A stretch of DNA of 17,831 nt. Origin: Candidatus Poseidoniaceae archaeon (GTDB lineage: Archaea; Thermoplasmatota; Poseidoniia; Poseidoniales; Poseidoniaceae). Below are positions 1-6,623 of the stretch, piece by piece; the stretch's first letter is position 1, and every line of letters begins with the position of its first letter. The DNA lies in the NCBI GenBank assembly GCA_028822955.1, contig JAPKCL010000027.1:1-17831 (forward strand). The letters run 5' to 3'. The notes beneath the pieces were generated by a model, which saw only the letters and a list, made by a program, of their open reading frames with translations, made no database searches and was not told where the DNA came from. A program made the translations under genes and the position numbers.

Positions 1-494
1 GGCTGGCAATATTAGGACTAAGTTTCCTTTTATGGATCGCTCTTGACTTCCTACGTATTGCTCGTGTTCGAAGAATGATGAAAGCCATCGAAAAGCGTGA
101 TATTAACAAAATGAAGAAACTTGCAGATGCAGGACTCAAGACACGTAATTGGCTGAGGAGATTTGCCAGAAAAGATAAGAAAGAAACTACAAATGCAGAA
201 AAAGGTGGAGAAATCGCTATAAGTTCTGCTAAGAAATGGGGGGGCAGAGTTCTTGTTACCAGAAAATTATCACCTCTCGGTTTGATTACGAGTGTCGCTG
301 CCAGTGCTTCAATAGAATTAGCTCGTATCGGGGCTGGAAAAATTACAGACGCAGTAGATGAACGTATGCAAAATGAGTTTGACAATATTGCTAAAACCAA
401 TACGAAAACCTTACTTCTACTTTTAACTCGTGATTTGCTAATGGGTGTAATTCCGATTTTGTTCTTGGCATATTTACCCGTTCTTCTCGGATGA
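1..494 (+). CDS. Membrane protein of unknown function, 5' end outside window
   Basis: I do not recognise this family. The first ATG lies at 75, but the same frame is open back to position 3 and those upstream codons encode a hydrophobic stretch (LAILGLSFLLWIALDFL). The gene therefore almost certainly begins before the window, and 75 is an internal Met. A strongly basic segment follows (about 25 K/R-rich residues including RNWLRRFARKDKK), then an amphipathic Ala/Ser-rich middle part (SPLGLITSVAASASIELARIG). A second hydrophobic segment ends the protein (LLMGVIPILFLAYLPVLLG). The visible topology is two membrane segments with a positively charged loop that is probably cytoplasmic. It ends 55 bases before gpmA on the same strand, so it could be co-transcribed with gpmA. 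Base composition is more A/T-rich than gpmA. Reality of the gene is likely; function is unknown. Confidence 0.6.
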   Translation, partial: LAILGLSFLLWIALDFLRIARVRRMMKAIEKRDINKMKKLADAGLKTRNWLRRFARKDKKETTNAEKGGEIAISSAKKWGGRVLVTRKLSPLGLITSVAASASIELARIGAGKITDAVDERMQNEFDNIAKTNTKTLLLLLTRDLLMGVIPILFLAYLPVLLG

Positions 495-549
495 GTTCTC
501 CGCCATGTTCATGGAGAAGCGGCGCTGACCTCGACACAGAGGGAACATC

Positions 550-1254
550 ATGTCGCTGCTGATTCTCATGCGCCACGGCCAGTCAGTGTGGAACGCTGCA
601 AACTTGTTTACCGGGTGGGTCAATGTTCCATTGTCAAGCAAAGGCATTGACGAAGCGCTTGAAGGCGGACGTCAGATTTCACATCTCTCCATCGATGAAG
701 TCCACACTTCAACTCTCATTCGCGCCCAAATGACCGCTATGCTTGCCCTCAGCCAGCATAATGGCGGTACTACTCCTGTTGTTCAAACTCCTCAAATGGT
801 TGAGCGCACTTCCGAATCTGGCGCTACCGAGTTGGTCGATTGGTCGAAAACAAACGGCCCTTCTGAACATATTCTGCCTGTTTACATGGCTGCAGAACTA
901 AACGAACGTATGTATGGTGACCTCCAAGGTTTGGATAAGCAAGAAACTCGAGATAAGTTTGGGGCAGAGCAAGTGAAAATTTGGCGTCGTTCCTATGATG
1001 TACCACCTCCAAATGGAGAGAGTCTTGAATTGACTGCACAGCGTACACTGCCGTATTTTTCTTCTGCCATTCTACCTGCTTTGGATGCCGGCAAGAACAT
1101 CTTCGTTGCTGCACATGGTAACTCTTTACGAAGCGTGATCATGGATATTGAAGGCCTTTCACGTGAAGAAGTTCTGTCTCTTGAAGTCCCAACCGGCACC
1201 CCGATTGTTTACCAGCGAATCGGTACGACTTGGAATCGTCTTCATGATTTTTGA
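550..1254 (+). CDS. gpmA: 2,3-bisphosphoglycerate-dependent phosphoglycerate mutase
   Basis: Interconverts 3-phosphoglycerate and 2-phosphoglycerate in glycolysis/gluconeogenesis through a phosphohistidine intermediate, in the cytoplasm. The N-terminus carries the histidine-phosphatase signature MRHGQSVWN (phospho-acceptor His9), followed by LFTGWVNVPLSSKG, which is specific to the dPGM branch. The acid/base region is ELNERMYGDLQG (Glu119), and the second catalytic His is in AHGNSLRSVI (His189). At 234 residues it is slightly shorter than the roughly 250 of bacterial GpmA. The ATG at 550 is preceded by a good Shine-Dalgarno (GAGGG at 539-543, 6-base spacing). Many archaea use the unrelated cofactor-independent enzyme instead, so the dPGM type is mildly notable here. 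The DUF1499 gene starts 9 bases downstream, so the two are probably co-transcribed. Identification is firm. Confidence 0.95.
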   Translation: MSLLILMRHGQSVWNAANLFTGWVNVPLSSKGIDEALEGGRQISHLSIDEVHTSTLIRAQMTAMLALSQHNGGTTPVVQTPQMVERTSESGATELVDWSKTNGPSEHILPVYMAAELNERMYGDLQGLDKQETRDKFGAEQVKIWRRSYDVPPPNGESLELTAQRTLPYFSSAILPALDAGKNIFVAAHGNSLRSVIMDIEGLSREEVLSLEVPTGTPIVYQRIGTTWNRLHDF

Positions 1255-1257
1255 GGG
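1253..1257 (+). promoter_or_regulatory. Ribosome binding site overlapping the gpmA stop codon
   Basis: GAGGG starts inside the TGA stop of gpmA and lies 6 bases before the ATG at 1264. It supports that start for the DUF1499 gene and suggests coupled translation from a shared transcript. Confidence 0.55.
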
Positions 1258-1263
1258 TTCACA

Positions 1264-1752
1264 ATGCAGTTCATATCTCGGCAAAAACAAGTAACTGTAG
1301 TGGTTTTACTTTTGTGCTCACCTTGGCTTTTGTGTCAAGCGTGGATTGCAGTCGGTGCTCCTGATGAAGCCTTTACGACCATGCCAGTCTGTTCTAATGA
1401 CAGTGCTAATTGTGCTCACCTCGGAGGCGATGCGATGTATCGAATGGATGGTGAATACACTTTGGTTGTCAATCAATCCTCTGATGTCGTATGGGATAAA
1501 ATCCTTCAATATATTGACGATTCCGGTTCCGATATCTTGTTCGAAGAAACGGATGAATCAGGTGATTACTATACTCACTTTGTTGAACGAACCTCATTTT
1601 GGCGTTTCCCTGATGATATCTCGGTCTCCCTCACTTCAATTGACGGTCTGTCGACTGAAATTGAATTGCATTCACAATCGCGTCTCGGTCAAAGCGACCT
1701 CGGAGTCAACCCCGAACGCCTCGAAAACCTCTATGCTACACTCATGGCTTAA
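1264..1752 (+). CDS. DUF1499 family protein with N-terminal signal/anchor
   Basis: The family has no settled biochemical role. The N-terminus has a hydrophobic segment at residues about 9-30 (VTVVVLLLCSPWLLCQAWIAV) that is a signal peptide or membrane anchor, so the rest should face outward. DUF1499 hallmarks follow: paired cysteines in the CSNDSANC segment (Cys43, Cys50, matching the family's C.dsPNC pattern), YYTHFVERTSFWRFPDDI at about 102-119, and SRLGQSDLGVNPERLENL at 139-156. At 162 residues it has the usual length. The gene follows gpmA by 9 bases with its own ribosome binding site. Its last 11 bases overlap the 3' end of the convergent JAMM gene. The gpmA link may only be transcriptional. 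Family assignment is confident; function is unknown. Confidence 0.85.
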   Translation: MQFISRQKQVTVVVLLLCSPWLLCQAWIAVGAPDEAFTTMPVCSNDSANCAHLGGDAMYRMDGEYTLVVNQSSDVVWDKILQYIDDSGSDILFEETDESGDYYTHFVERTSFWRFPDDISVSLTSIDGLSTEIELHSQSRLGQSDLGVNPERLENLYATLMA

Positions 1753-2497
1753 TGCTGGCTTGAAGTTCATCCCATCCTAAGGGATATCCTTCTTTATCAA
1801 CCAATATGACGTTGATTCCAAGTCCATTTTTCCGGAAGGCAATCAACTGAATTTCATGAATTTTATGTCCGCTTGGTGCGACCCCTAAGACGGTTAAATT
1901 CTGCCGAGAAAAGAATGACCGCCTGCGACTTTTTGTTGGAGTCGGTTTTGCTTCTGAACCAACTCGACGCCGAACACCTTCAACATCATCAAACCAAGGA
2001 AGCGGACCTTCTGGCGAGAATCGAAGTCCGAGAATCATGTCGACACCAGGAGTCTCTTGGGCAGCATCAGCATCCGCATGGCTGGGTATTGCAGGGGCGT
2101 TTGGATGCGTGTGTAACCAGTGGGTAAAACGACCAGCTCGAGAACCACGAGAAGTTGAGAACATATCATCAGTCCAATCTTCCGGTAAATGGTGAACGGA
2201 ATAGGAATTTCCTCGATTAACAATATGGGCTTCGCTAATTCTGAAACCCTGACCTTGAAACAAACCTTCTGTGTGCTCAGTACCTTTGAAGAAATTTTCA
2301 ACCTGTGGGAGATGTGGTGCCTTGGCATCAACATCCATTCCGACAAGAATTTCATCTGGTAAGGCTTGCAAAGCCCACCATACCAATTCTTCAAACACAT
2401 GACTTGGCAAATGAATTTGAGCAGTATAGGATTCTTTACTTTGAAACGATTCACGATTGTAGGAGACCATCAGTTCCTTTAACCATGGTTCAGCCAT
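1742..2497 (-). CDS. JAMM/MPN+ domain metalloprotease-like protein
   Basis: Contains a complete zinc-binding JAMM signature, H-x-H-x(7)-S-x(2)-D, seen as HTHPNAPAIPSHAD: His129, His131, Ser139 and Asp142. A plausible upstream catalytic glutamate is in LPDEILVG (Glu49), with the expected spacing before the His pair. JAMM enzymes are isopeptidases that remove ubiquitin-like modifiers (SAMPs in archaea) or metalloproteases of related pathways. No signal peptide is visible, so it is probably cytoplasmic. At 251 residues it is longer than the roughly 130-150 of minimal archaeal JAMM proteins. The extra part is a basic linker (about 175-198, including KSRRRSFFSR) and a C-terminal domain of about 50 residues ending in GYPLGWDEL. 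The ATG at 2497 is divergent from the acidic-protein gene. Motif is seen; desampylase activity is inferred. Confidence 0.8.
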   Translation of the reverse strand: MAEPWLKELMVSYNRESFQSKESYTAQIHLPSHVFEELVWWALQALPDEILVGMDVDAKAPHLPQVENFFKGTEHTEGLFQGQGFRISEAHIVNRGNSYSVHHLPEDWTDDMFSTSRGSRAGRFTHWLHTHPNAPAIPSHADADAAQETPGVDMILGLRFSPEGPLPWFDDVEGVRRRVGSEAKPTPTKSRRRSFFSRQNLTVLGVAPSGHKIHEIQLIAFRKNGLGINVILVDKEGYPLGWDELQASIKP

Positions 2498-2588
2498 CGC
2501 ACTCGGTTATGCTAATCGCTCTTTGTGAATGAAGGCAACGGAACATGCTGGGCGAAAACCTTTGAAGAGGGTCGGTACATCATCCGCC

Positions 2589-3314
2589 ATGGCGAAGAAG
2601 AAGGGAGGGTTCGGCCGATTCATCGGAGCTCTTACTGGGACTCCGTACGAACGTCTTTTGAAACAAGTCGATAAGCTCGTTTCTGAACACCAAGACGATG
2701 ACCTCAAACTTGCTCGAACACTCAAAAAACTGGTGAATATCGTTGCCGAAAACTACGAACAAGAGAACATCGATGAAGAAGAACATGACCTGATCATCGA
2801 AGCCGTCGAAGAAGCAGACCCTCAAAACCGGTCGTTCGGAAAATTATCTGAAGATGAAGATTCCTTTTACGCAGGGGCTGTTCCAGATGCGCCGGAATTG
2901 AAATCGGGTAAACGTAAAAATCTCGATGAACTTATGCAATCAGCGGGTAACGAGTTTGTTGGAAGTTATGGTCGCGATGAATTTGAAGAATTTAAATCTC
3001 GAATGACCGATGATTTTTTTGCAGATTCTGATGATGCGGTCCGAAAAGGAGACCATGAAGCAGAGATTCGTACTGAAAACAGAGTGTTTGCGGATGAAGA
3101 ACAAGATTTAGACCAACTCAAACAACAAATCTCCAAAGAATCCGGCTTAGTAGACCCAAATGCTGAGGATGATGAGGGTGACGAGGGAGATGAGGGAGAA
3201 GATTTAGATGGCTATTCTGTTGACGAGAACGGTGTTGAATGGTTTGAAGATGAAGATGGGTACTGGTGGTACCGAGAAGAAGGTCAAGAAGATTGGCAAC
3301 CGTACGAAGAGTGA
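2589..3314 (+). CDS. Acidic protein with C-terminal WW-like aromatic motif
   Basis: No known family is recognised. From the ATG at 2589 the protein has 241 residues: a short basic start (MAKKKGGFGRFIGALTG), a probably helical first half rich in Leu/Glu/Lys, then a very acidic middle, a Glu/Asp/Gly low-complexity tract at about 190-206, and a distinctive end built of GVEWFEDEDGYWWYREEG and DWQPYEE. Such EW...WWY...W endings recall short WW-like tails that I associate with Marine Group II proteins; this is a recollection, not a search result. There is no membrane segment, so it is probably cytoplasmic. An in-frame ATG at 2529 would add 20 residues; 2589 is preferred because MAKKKGG makes a natural start, although neither site has a clear Shine-Dalgarno. 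It is divergent from the JAMM gene. Confidence 0.7.
   Translation: MAKKKGGFGRFIGALTGTPYERLLKQVDKLVSEHQDDDLKLARTLKKLVNIVAENYEQENIDEEEHDLIIEAVEEADPQNRSFGKLSEDEDSFYAGAVPDAPELKSGKRKNLDELMQSAGNEFVGSYGRDEFEEFKSRMTDDFFADSDDAVRKGDHEAEIRTENRVFADEEQDLDQLKQQISKESGLVDPNAEDDEGDEGDEGEDLDGYSVDENGVEWFEDEDGYWWYREEGQEDWQPYEE
3171..3197 (+). repeat. Three imperfect 9-bp tandem units in the acidic-protein gene
   Basis: Three consecutive copies of approximately GATGAGGGW encode (D/E-E-G)n in the acidic low-complexity tract. The units differ at one or two bases. Their number could vary between strains by slippage without breaking the frame. Confidence 0.6.
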
Positions 3315-3336
3315 ATTCTCTGAATCGCATCCCTGT

Positions 3337-4083
3337 CTAAGAAAAGTCTCTCAAGTCTGGTAAATCTCCAGCCCGTCGTCGGCGTGTCTTAATTCGATTC
3401 CCTCTCCCAACATGTTGCATTTCAGGCATTTCAGGGTTGGCTTCTCGCTTTTCTTTTGCTTTCCTGGCTCGAACCACACGGAATTGCCAACTGAAACTCA
3501 AGACGAATAAGACGCTCACCATTAGAAGAGTCGAAGTATTTGAAGCACTCAAAAGTGTGATTGAATTTCCACTGATTAACAGCATCGAGGCCATGAGCCC
3601 TAAAGAACCTAACAGCGCTGAAACGAACATTGGCAGAATCCCTCGGACCGCCCTGGACAAGAAAAAAGCGCCGATAGCCATCAGTGCAGAAATTTCATCA
3701 CCTTGAACAAATTCAAATCCATGAGCGACAAGAAATTCGAAAAGACTGCTAAATAAGACATAAATGGAGATGACAGCCATCATTCCGAGGCTGTATTGGA
3801 CGAAGATCCACAAAAGCAAAGCAGCAACGAGAACCATTGCCATCAGTAGATACAGTAATCGGATTTCAATTTCAAAATTATTTTGTAATTGGCTGTGAAC
3901 CATGGGCGTGAGAACATATCCAATTCCAGCACCAGTAATTGCCGCTACAACATATAATTTGTCATGTCCTCGGAACATTAAGAATAACGATATTACGAGA
4001 AGTATTGGTCCAAAATAAAGTCCTACAGTTTCGAGTTCCTGAAGTAAAACCGCACCGGAATCTGCGACTTTATCATTCGCCAT
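3337..4083 (-). CDS. Polytopic membrane protein, about 7 TM, unknown function
   Basis: The product (248 residues from the ATG at 4083) has hydrophobic segments at about 22-37, 44-60, 76-97, 99-119, 132-146, 150-169 and 185-201. A basic cytoplasmic-type tail rich in K/R follows (ARKAKEKREANP, KTRRRRAGDLPDL). The frame stays open to an ATG at 4251, but that start would overlap the peptidase gene by 98 bases and the added sequence lacks membrane character. MANDKVADSG at 4083 is therefore the better start. The small-residue-rich pattern (AAITGAGIGYVL, SALLGSLGLM) is loosely like DUF4203/TMEM198-type proteins, but I do not claim membership. It is the last gene of a probable three-gene minus-strand operon, 70 bases after the peptidase stop. 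It converges with the acidic-protein gene, whose stop is 22 bases away. Confidence 0.75.
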   Translation of the reverse strand: MANDKVADSGAVLLQELETVGLYFGPILLVISLFLMFRGHDKLYVVAAITGAGIGYVLTPMVHSQLQNNFEIEIRLLYLLMAMVLVAALLLWIFVQYSLGMMAVISIYVLFSSLFEFLVAHGFEFVQGDEISALMAIGAFFLSRAVRGILPMFVSALLGSLGLMASMLLISGNSITLLSASNTSTLLMVSVLFVLSFSWQFRVVRARKAKEKREANPEMPEMQHVGRGNRIKTRRRRAGDLPDLRDFS

Positions 4084-4153
4084 GGCCTGTCGTTCTTGTG
4101 AAGTGACTTTATCATTCCCTTTTTCTGGAAACGCAAAGAGCGAATATTTCAGT

Positions 4154-6091
4154 TCAGGCTGGAATCGGTTGTTGGTTCCACCATGCAGGGGAGAGGAACC
4201 AACGTCCATCATCAACTGGACGGTCGATGAGTGGTAGACCAATGGTTCCACCGGATACGCTCAACCCTCCAGCAGGATTTGATGCACAAGGTCCAGGGAG
4301 GTAGTCTTCACCTGTTTCGGTCAATTCGATACGAAGAGCGTGACCTGCTGGGAGCACCACATCAAGTGGGTTGAATTCCATCAGCATCGTGTAACTGGTT
4401 GCTGGTGCAGTTGCCTTTGCCTCAAATCCGCCATCGCGATAACGGATATCCATTGTCGCATGGCCGAGTCTCAAGTTCGATGTATCGTCGTACATTGTCG
4501 CAAATATTTGTCCACCATTACAGAGTTGCGTCATCACCTCTAAATGTAAAATTGGTAGGCCAGAGATGTGCGTTTCATTCTCAAACACAGAACTGGTCAT
4601 AGAGATCGATGAGCCTAGACCGTTGACCGTTCCACTGGCTCCATTCCATTCTGTTGATAGGTCTTGAAGCAACAGTTCGACATCTTCTGGAGGCCAAGTA
4701 TCTTCAACATGCCATCTTCCATCATTGGTTTGAATTTGCACCATCGGTTCGGGTTCTTCTCCGATATCTTTGAGATAATAGTTGAACCATTCATAGAGTT
4801 CCACTGCCCAATCCATACGACTCATGTTTGGATAGGCCTCTTTTCCATAGCCAGTAGAGAGTTCACTATGGCGGTCGGGTTGGTCGGGATAATTGTGTGC
4901 CCACTGGCCTGAAATAGCCCGAGCGTTAATGCCAGCATCTCGTAACATCTGGTAGGTTGGATACGCATGATAGGGGTCGACATTCCAATCTTGTAATCCC
5001 CAAACCAAGTACACGCTTCCCTTGTAGTTCTCAAGTACATCTGGCAAATGACGTCGTTCATCCCAATAATCTGACCAATCGGCTCCACCGAATTCAGCCC
5101 ATCCCCATGTACTCCATGGGTTCAGTGGTCCAACCAAATCATCGCTGCAGATTCGCATGTCGTCAGAAGTCAGATCGGTTGTTGCCGCCTGATAGGCAGC
5201 ATCGTATCCCATGGCCCTTGCTTCAGATGAACCGTTACGGTAGAACATTTCTTGAACGCCAATTGAACCTGAGATTGGTACGATGGTTTTGAGGTGTTCT
5301 GATGGGTTTTGAGCGGCTTCCCAATTCGTGGTGCCTGCATAGGATTTCCCCATCAATCCTACATTTCCATTTGACCAATTTTGTTGTCCGAGCCAATCAG
5401 TAACCGCTTGAATACCAACTTGCTCACCGAGACCTTTGACATCTTGACAATGCGTTGATTCACCAGTGCCAAACGTTGAGGCTTGTGCAAATGCGTAACC
5501 ATGGGGGAGGAATGTGTCGTACACCCATTTTCCAACTCCACCATCAGGGACTGTGTTTGGGGAGGAATCGTCACCAAGACCTGGCATCCCTTCACCACCA
5601 AAATCGTAGTACGGGTGAATCGTCATAATAACAGGTATTTTGGTATTTTCAGGAACATTTGGTAGCCAAAGAGCCACGTGCATGAGTGCAGGTCCCGGGA
5701 ATCCAGCATCTTGTTCGCTTGCAGGTAATTCGACTTCGATGAAGTGCTCAGTATATGGCAGTGCTTCATAGGTTCCATTGACTGGTAATTGAGCACGGGA
5801 TGTGTCCATCGGGAGTTCCATTGTGTGACGAAGTTGAAGTGGAGTATTCCACCAATCGCCATTGAATTCGCCATCATCAGCCGTGTTCATCAAAGATTCA
5901 CCAAAGGTCATGGCCAAGAGTAGAAACACGATGGCTACAGCAATGGTCGATACCGCTGAAAAGTTGAGTTGCCGTCGCCCTTCGCCCTCTCCTTCAGATT
6001 CGAAACCGTTGGTTGATTGATTTGGTTGAGGGGAAAGAACGGCATCGAGAACCGCCTCCACGTCTTCGTCGGAGCCCCCTGCCATGTACAT
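4154..6091 (-). CDS. Membrane-anchored Xaa-Pro dipeptidyl-peptidase-like hydrolase (S15/CocE-PepX)
   Basis: An alpha/beta-hydrolase of the peptidase S15/CocE-NonD group; S15 peptidases release Xaa-Pro dipeptides from peptide N-termini. The order is an acidic N-terminal stretch of about 42 residues, one membrane segment at 46-63 (AVSTIAVAIVFLLLAMTF), the catalytic domain from about 110, then the C-terminal beta-sandwich from about 445. The nucleophile elbow is GLMGKSYAGT (Ser250), the acid is in VWGLQDWNVDP (Asp368) and the His is in SGQWAHNYPDQ (His399). GKSYxGT and GLQDWNV both fit PepX better than cocaine esterase. PYYDFGGEG at 160-168 is the expected oxyanion region. One N-terminal segment implies a type II ectoenzyme acting outside the cell. 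An alternative ATG is two codons in. It follows the 4-TM gene by 39 bases. Specificity (peptidase or esterase) cannot be settled by reading. Confidence 0.85.
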   Translation of the reverse strand: MYMAGGSDEDVEAVLDAVLSPQPNQSTNGFESEGEGEGRRQLNFSAVSTIAVAIVFLLLAMTFGESLMNTADDGEFNGDWWNTPLQLRHTMELPMDTSRAQLPVNGTYEALPYTEHFIEVELPASEQDAGFPGPALMHVALWLPNVPENTKIPVIMTIHPYYDFGGEGMPGLGDDSSPNTVPDGGVGKWVYDTFLPHGYAFAQASTFGTGESTHCQDVKGLGEQVGIQAVTDWLGQQNWSNGNVGLMGKSYAGTTNWEAAQNPSEHLKTIVPISGSIGVQEMFYRNGSSEARAMGYDAAYQAATTDLTSDDMRICSDDLVGPLNPWSTWGWAEFGGADWSDYWDERRHLPDVLENYKGSVYLVWGLQDWNVDPYHAYPTYQMLRDAGINARAISGQWAHNYPDQPDRHSELSTGYGKEAYPNMSRMDWAVELYEWFNYYLKDIGEEPEPMVQIQTNDGRWHVEDTWPPEDVELLLQDLSTEWNGASGTVNGLGSSISMTSSVFENETHISGLPILHLEVMTQLCNGGQIFATMYDDTSNLRLGHATMDIRYRDGGFEAKATAPATSYTMLMEFNPLDVVLPAGHALRIELTETGEDYLPGPCASNPAGGLSVSGGTIGLPLIDRPVDDGRWFLSPAWWNQQPIPA

Positions 6092-6130
6092 TCCAATGGC
6101 CCGACCGTCAAGAGCATGACGCTTGTACGC

Positions 6131-6532
6131 TCAAGATTCTACAGCAGCAGCTTCACGTGCTTTTCGAGAATGAGTGAACGAACGGATACAAGCAAAGGTG
6201 TAGACTCCGCCCATCACCAGCATCAGTAATTGCGCCATTACCGAGGCCGAGAAATCAGAGGAAAGAAGCCCTCTCACTGCCATTCCTCCACCTAAAAAAG
6301 TGAGGAGACCGAATACGACAGCGATATGCATCCAAAAGTGAGACCGCTCAGGTTGACGAGTTGCCATGATTCCCATCGCAATCAAAGGAAGGCCAAAGAA
6401 GGCAGGAATCATTGAAGTCATACTTGTCATCCCAGTTCCGAAATAAAAGCCAAGGCCTTCAACCACTAAAGCACCACCAACAAGAAGAGTTAATCGAGGT
6501 ATATTTTGTCCAAGGAATGTAAATTCGCTCAT
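6131..6532 (-). CDS. Small 4-TM membrane protein, unknown function
   Basis: A 133-residue protein with four hydrophobic segments: about 13-32 (RLTLLVGGALVVEGLGFYFG), 38-56 (SMIPAFFGLPLIAMGIMAT), 67-88 (MHIAVVFGLLTFLGGGMAVRGL) and 96-114 (SVMAQLLMLVMGGVYTFACI). A basic tail follows (SFTHSRKAREAAAVES). The elements SMIPAFFGLPLIAMG and a second half starting at HFWMH resemble a small conserved bacterial membrane-protein type I recall from planctomycetes and other marine groups, none with a known function. It is the first gene of a probable operon with the S15-like peptidase (39 bases downstream) and the 7-TM protein. Its ATG at 6532 diverges from the cyclophilin gene across 91 bases, so the shared intergenic region should hold both promoters. 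Confidence 0.8.
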   Translation of the reverse strand: MSEFTFLGQNIPRLTLLVGGALVVEGLGFYFGTGMTSMTSMIPAFFGLPLIAMGIMATRQPERSHFWMHIAVVFGLLTFLGGGMAVRGLLSSDFSASVMAQLLMLVMGGVYTFACIRSFTHSRKAREAAAVES

Positions 6533-6623
6533 GCACTATGGTGAACTCTCTTGACTTTTGACAATGTCGGTATTGCCCATGTACAAGCGAGCGATTCATT
6601 GAGGGGAACCTTCTCGGCGTAGC
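6533..6623. other. Divergent intergenic region between the peptidase operon and the cyclophilin gene
   Basis: These 91 bases must carry start signals for both directions. A TTGAC element occurs twice in close succession (around 6552-6563). I see no convincing TATA/BRE pair and no Shine-Dalgarno close to either ATG, which would fit short-leader or leaderless transcripts. Confidence 0.3.

Noticed and set aside
239..245. Seven-G tract in the left-edge gene, matched by another at 16692-16698
   Set aside because: Could suggest slippage-driven phase variation, but both frames are intact and 7 bases is short; no supporting repeats.
1346..1780. 144-codon reading frame overlapping the DUF1499 gene
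   Set aside because: Composition is that of a frame shadow; the overlapping frame has clear DUF1499 motifs and a ribosome binding site.
2035..2454. 139-codon minus-strand frame inside the JAMM gene
   Set aside because: Shadow of the JAMM coding frame, with no domain signal of its own.
4084..4251. Extended N-terminus for the 7-TM protein starting at 4251
   Set aside because: It would overlap the end of the S15-like peptidase by 98 bases and adds polar sequence without domain character; ATG 4083 gives a clean start.
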